Program-made: the position numbers and the translations under genes
NCBI GenBank assembly: GCA_021737115.1
Contig: JAIPER010000166.1
Span: 1 to 7,780, forward strand
Direction of reading: 5' to 3'
Length of the DNA stretch: 7,780 nucleotides
Origin: Desulfohalobiaceae bacterium
GTDB taxonomy: Bacteria; Desulfobacterota; Desulfovibrionia; Desulfovibrionales; Desulfothermaceae
Part shown: in pieces, positions 6,281-7,780 of the stretch
How positions within the stretch are numbered: the stretch's first letter is position 1
Layout: the number at the start of each line of letters is the position of its first letter
The notes under the pieces: generated by a model
What the model saw: the letters and a program-made list of their open reading frames with translations, nothing else
Told to the model about the DNA's origin: nothing
The model's database searches: none

Positions 6281-6309
6281 GATAAAATTTATCAAAAATT
6301 TATTTTATC
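6281..6309. repeat. AT-rich inverted repeat
   Basis: GATAAAAT (6281-6288) is the reverse complement of ATTTTATC (6302-6309), with a 13-nt spacer. The first arm also sits in a near-palindrome GATAAA-A-TTTATC (6281-6293). Inverted repeats arise easily in AT-rich DNA, so an operator role is only a possibility. Confidence 0.35.
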
Positions 6310-6338
6310 TTCTATCTCTGTTTTTGCTTTTTGTATAT

Positions 6339-6348
6339 TTGATATCAA
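6339..6348. promoter_or_regulatory. TTGATATCAA palindrome, possible operator
   Basis: This is a perfect 10-bp palindrome about 94 bp upstream of the metK -35 box, in the intergenic region shared with the hydrolase gene. Dyads of this size are typical of homodimeric repressors. Methionine-cycle genes in some Proteobacteria are controlled by the ArsR-family SAH sensor SahR; I cannot say whether this site fits its consensus. Confidence 0.3.
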
Positions 6349-6414
6349 CAATGAAAATATTCCTTTACATCAGTTGTTGGGTTGAATAGACAAAGTGGTG
6401 TTCTGTTCTTTCAG

Positions 6415-6440
6415 CCCTCAATCTATGGAAAGAGGGTTTT
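6415..6440 (+). terminator. Terminator-like stem directly upstream of the metK promoter
   Basis: CCCTC (6415-6419) pairs with GAGGG (6432-6436) around a 12-nt loop and is followed by TTTT (6437-6440), which runs into the -35 box. The stem is short and the loop wide, so strength is doubtful. It could insulate metK from upstream + strand transcripts or act as an attenuator for a promoter further upstream. Confidence 0.3.
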
Positions 6441-6441
6441 C

Positions 6442-6470
6442 TTGACAAATAGGTGGTATTTGGATAGATA
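6442..6470 (+). promoter_or_regulatory. Probable sigma70-type promoter of metK
   Basis: A perfect TTGACA -35 box (6442-6447) is followed by a 17-nt spacer and TAGATA (6465-6470), a weak -10 box. Transcription would start near 6477, leaving a leader of about 115 nt before the metK ATG. An alternative -10, TAGTAT (6469-6474), would need a 21-nt spacer and is less likely. Confidence 0.55.
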
Positions 6471-6476
6471 GTATTA

Positions 6477-6505
6477 CTTGCATTTTTTTTGGCAAGAATT
6501 TTTTT
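6477..6505 (+). promoter_or_regulatory. Stem with T-tract at the start of the metK leader
   Basis: CTTGC (6477-6481) can pair with GCAAG (6492-6496) around a T-rich 10-nt loop, followed by seven T residues (6499-6505). It has the layout of a weak intrinsic terminator at the very 5' end of the predicted transcript. The 8-mer GGCAAGAA (6491-6498) also occurs at 6143-6150 in the leader of the divergent unit. Confidence 0.3.
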
Positions 6506-6525
6506 GTTTATCGGTGTTCCGGTTA

Positions 6526-6544
6526 AAAAATGCAGTGCATTTTT
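6526..6544 (+). promoter_or_regulatory. Near-perfect dyad in the metK leader
   Basis: AAAAATGCA (6526-6534) and TGCATTTTT (6536-6544) are exact complements with one central G. As RNA it would form an 8-bp stem with a 3-nt loop, mostly A-U. As DNA it would be a 19-bp operator-like dyad downstream of the predicted start site. It lies 47 nt before the metK ATG and could bind a repressor or affect elongation. Confidence 0.4.
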
Positions 6545-6575
6545 ATGGTTCTTATTTTGTTGAATTTTTTATAGT

Positions 6576-6582
6576 AAAGGAG
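6576..6582 (+). promoter_or_regulatory. Ribosome binding site of metK
   Basis: AAAGGAG lies 9 nt before ATG 6592. This site rejects the longer reading from TTG 6478, which would add 38 residues that belong to no part of MetK. Confidence 0.85.
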
Positions 6583-6591
6583 AAAAAAACT

Positions 6592-7761
6592 ATGAGATCC
6601 ACCAAAGGAAGATACATGTTCACTTCCGAGTCAGTGACCGAAGGCCATCCGGATAAGGTGGCGGACAAGATTTCCGATTCCATCCTGGACTGTCTCATCG
6701 AGCAGGATCCCCAGTCCAGGGTGGCCTGCGAAAGCCTGGTCACCACAGGGCTCGTCTTTGTGGCCGGGGAGATCACGACCCAGGGATACGCCGATTTTCC
6801 GCAGATAGCCAGGGATGCGGTCAAGGATATCGGGTATGACAGTTCGGATATGGGATTTGACTGGGAGACCTGCGCGGTCATCTCTTCCATAGACAAGCAG
6901 TCACCGGATATCTCCCAAGGGGTGAACCGGAAGGCTCCGGAAGAGCAGGGTGCCGGGGACCAGGGCATGATGTTCGGCTACGCCTGCCGGGAGACCGAGA
7001 CCCTGATGCCGGCTCCGATTCACTATGCCCATAAGCTGAGCCGCAGGCTGGCCTATGTCCGCAAAAAAAAGGTCTTTGATTTTCTGCGCCCGGACGGCAA
7101 GACCCAGGTCGCACTCGAATATAACGACGGGAAACCGGTGCGCATAGACAACGTGGTGGTTTCCACGCAGCATGATGACAAGGTTTCCTATGAGGACCTC
7201 AAGGAGGGCATCAAGAAAGAGGTCATCTTCAAGACCCTGCCCGAAGAGCTTCTGGACGACAAGCTCCGGATATTCATCAATCCCACCGGCAGGTTTGTGG
7301 TCGGCGGGCCCCTGGGGGACTGCGGCGTGACCGGCCGCAAGATCATCCAGGACACCTACGGGGGCATGGGCGGCCATGGCGGCGGAGCCTTCTCCGGGAA
7401 GGATCCCTCCAAGGTGGATCGTTCTGCAGCCTACATGGCCAGGTATGTGGCCAAGAACGTGGTCGCGGCCAACCTGGCCGAAGTCTGCGAGGTCCAGATA
7501 GCCTATGCCATCGGCATGGCCGACCCGGTCTCCGTTCTGGTGACCTCCCGGGGAACCGGAGAAGTGAATGACGACACCCTGACCAAGGCGGTCCGGGAGA
7601 TCTTCGATCTGCGGCCCTACTACATCATCGAACATCTGAAGCTGAAACGTCCTATCTACAGGGACACCGCCTGTTACGGACATTTCGGCCGGGAAAACCC
7701 GAATTTCACCTGGGAACAGACCGATGCCGTGGCCGACCTGCGCACGGCCTGCAAAGTCTGA
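6592..7761 (+). CDS. metK: S-adenosylmethionine synthetase (methionine adenosyltransferase)
   Basis: MetK makes S-adenosylmethionine from methionine and ATP in the cytosol, releasing phosphate and diphosphate; it normally works as a homotetramer needing Mg2+ and K+. The protein is complete at 389 aa, within the usual 380-400. Visible motifs are the N-terminal TSESVTEGHPDKVADKISDS (11-30) with the ATP-binding His19, the first family signature GAGDQGMMFGYA (120-131), the glycine-rich GGMGGHGGGAFSGKD (257-271) and the second signature continuing to KVDRSAAY (274-281). The C-terminal end RPIYRDTACYGHFGRE (353-368) is also standard. The gene is single, with its own promoter, and divergent from the hydrolase-mqnD unit. 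Its leader carries dyads that could mediate control. Only 19 bp follow the stop, so the downstream context is unseen. Confidence 0.98.
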   Translation: MRSTKGRYMFTSESVTEGHPDKVADKISDSILDCLIEQDPQSRVACESLVTTGLVFVAGEITTQGYADFPQIARDAVKDIGYDSSDMGFDWETCAVISSIDKQSPDISQGVNRKAPEEQGAGDQGMMFGYACRETETLMPAPIHYAHKLSRRLAYVRKKKVFDFLRPDGKTQVALEYNDGKPVRIDNVVVSTQHDDKVSYEDLKEGIKKEVIFKTLPEELLDDKLRIFINPTGRFVVGGPLGDCGVTGRKIIQDTYGGMGGHGGGAFSGKDPSKVDRSAAYMARYVAKNVVAANLAEVCEVQIAYAIGMADPVSVLVTSRGTGEVNDDTLTKAVREIFDLRPYYIIEHLKLKRPIYRDTACYGHFGRENPNFTWEQTDAVADLRTACKV

Positions 7762-7780
7762 TTTCAGACCGCTCCTTTTA

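Larger units (their letters stand above)
6094..6591. other. 498-bp AT-rich divergent intergenic region between the hydrolase and metK
   Basis: The region holds no convincing gene. From the hydrolase side it has a 12-nt palindrome ATTTTCGAAAAT (6129-6140), a cluster of competing inverted repeats (6143-6209), a tandem GCCCGAT repeat (6212-6218 and 6221-6227), an AT-rich inverted repeat (6281-6309), a TTGATATCAA palindrome (6339-6348), a terminator-like stem (6415-6444), the metK promoter and its leader. Base composition from about 6240 on is far more AT-rich than the flanking genes. No confident promoter for the minus-strand unit was found, although it should start here. Confidence 0.7.

Noticed and set aside
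6125..6385. 86-aa open frame on the plus strand in the divergent region
   Set aside because: It has no ribosome binding site, unusual AT-driven composition and runs through several inverted repeats; no family resemblance.
6478..6591. N-terminal extension of metK from TTG 6478
   Set aside because: The AAAGGAG site and the family N-terminus fix the start at ATG 6592; the extension overlaps promoter and leader signals.
6370..6591. SAM or SAH riboswitch in the metK leader
   Set aside because: I looked for the conserved cores and multi-helix layout and found only simple AT-rich dyads.
1..7780. tRNA or rRNA genes, CRISPR arrays, transposases, integration sites
   Set aside because: No cloverleaf, regularly spaced repeats, transposase-like protein or long terminal repeats were seen on either strand.

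Overview
The window looks like ordinary chromosomal sequence from a Gram-negative anaerobe, most likely a Desulfovibrionales-type sulfate reducer or another member of the former Deltaproteobacteria. That placement is inferred from three things. The coding regions are fairly GC-rich while the intergenic DNA is AT-rich. The window carries mqnD, from the futalosine route to menaquinone. It also combines this with a Dpp-type peptide transporter and a Proteobacteria-like metK. No 16S or other decisive marker is present.

Region 1 (1-4174, + strand) is a four-gene ABC importer operon of the dipeptide/oligopeptide/nickel family: permease (dppB-like), permease (dppC-like, TTG start), ATPase (dppD-like) and ATPase (dppF-like). 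The two permeases form the membrane channel and the two ATPases drive it. No substrate-binding protein gene lies in the window, so the substrate cannot be fixed. The genes do not overlap; gaps of 112, 97 and 77 bp separate them, and each gap holds an inverted repeat.

Region 2 (4175-4355) is a convergent gap containing a perfect 13-bp hairpin. Region 3 (4356-6093, - strand) is a two-gene unit: an unassigned metallo-beta-lactamase-fold hydrolase, then, 31 bp downstream, mqnD (1,4-dihydroxy-6-naphthoate synthase). Region 4 (6094-6591) is a 498-bp AT-rich divergent intergenic region with several inverted repeats, a sigma70-like promoter and the leader of metK. Region 5 (6592-7761, + strand) is a complete metK, S-adenosylmethionine synthetase.

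The protein-coding genes belong to known families, and I see no new multi-gene system. The parts most worth a second look are non-coding. They are a 19-nt hairpin core found in identical form behind two unrelated genes, a large hairpin touching the ribosome binding site of the TTG-started permease, and a possible switchable (mutually exclusive) stem structure ahead of the hydrolase-mqnD unit. A possible metabolic link is that metK makes SAM, which the radical-SAM steps of the futalosine pathway use; this is inference from neighbourhood only.
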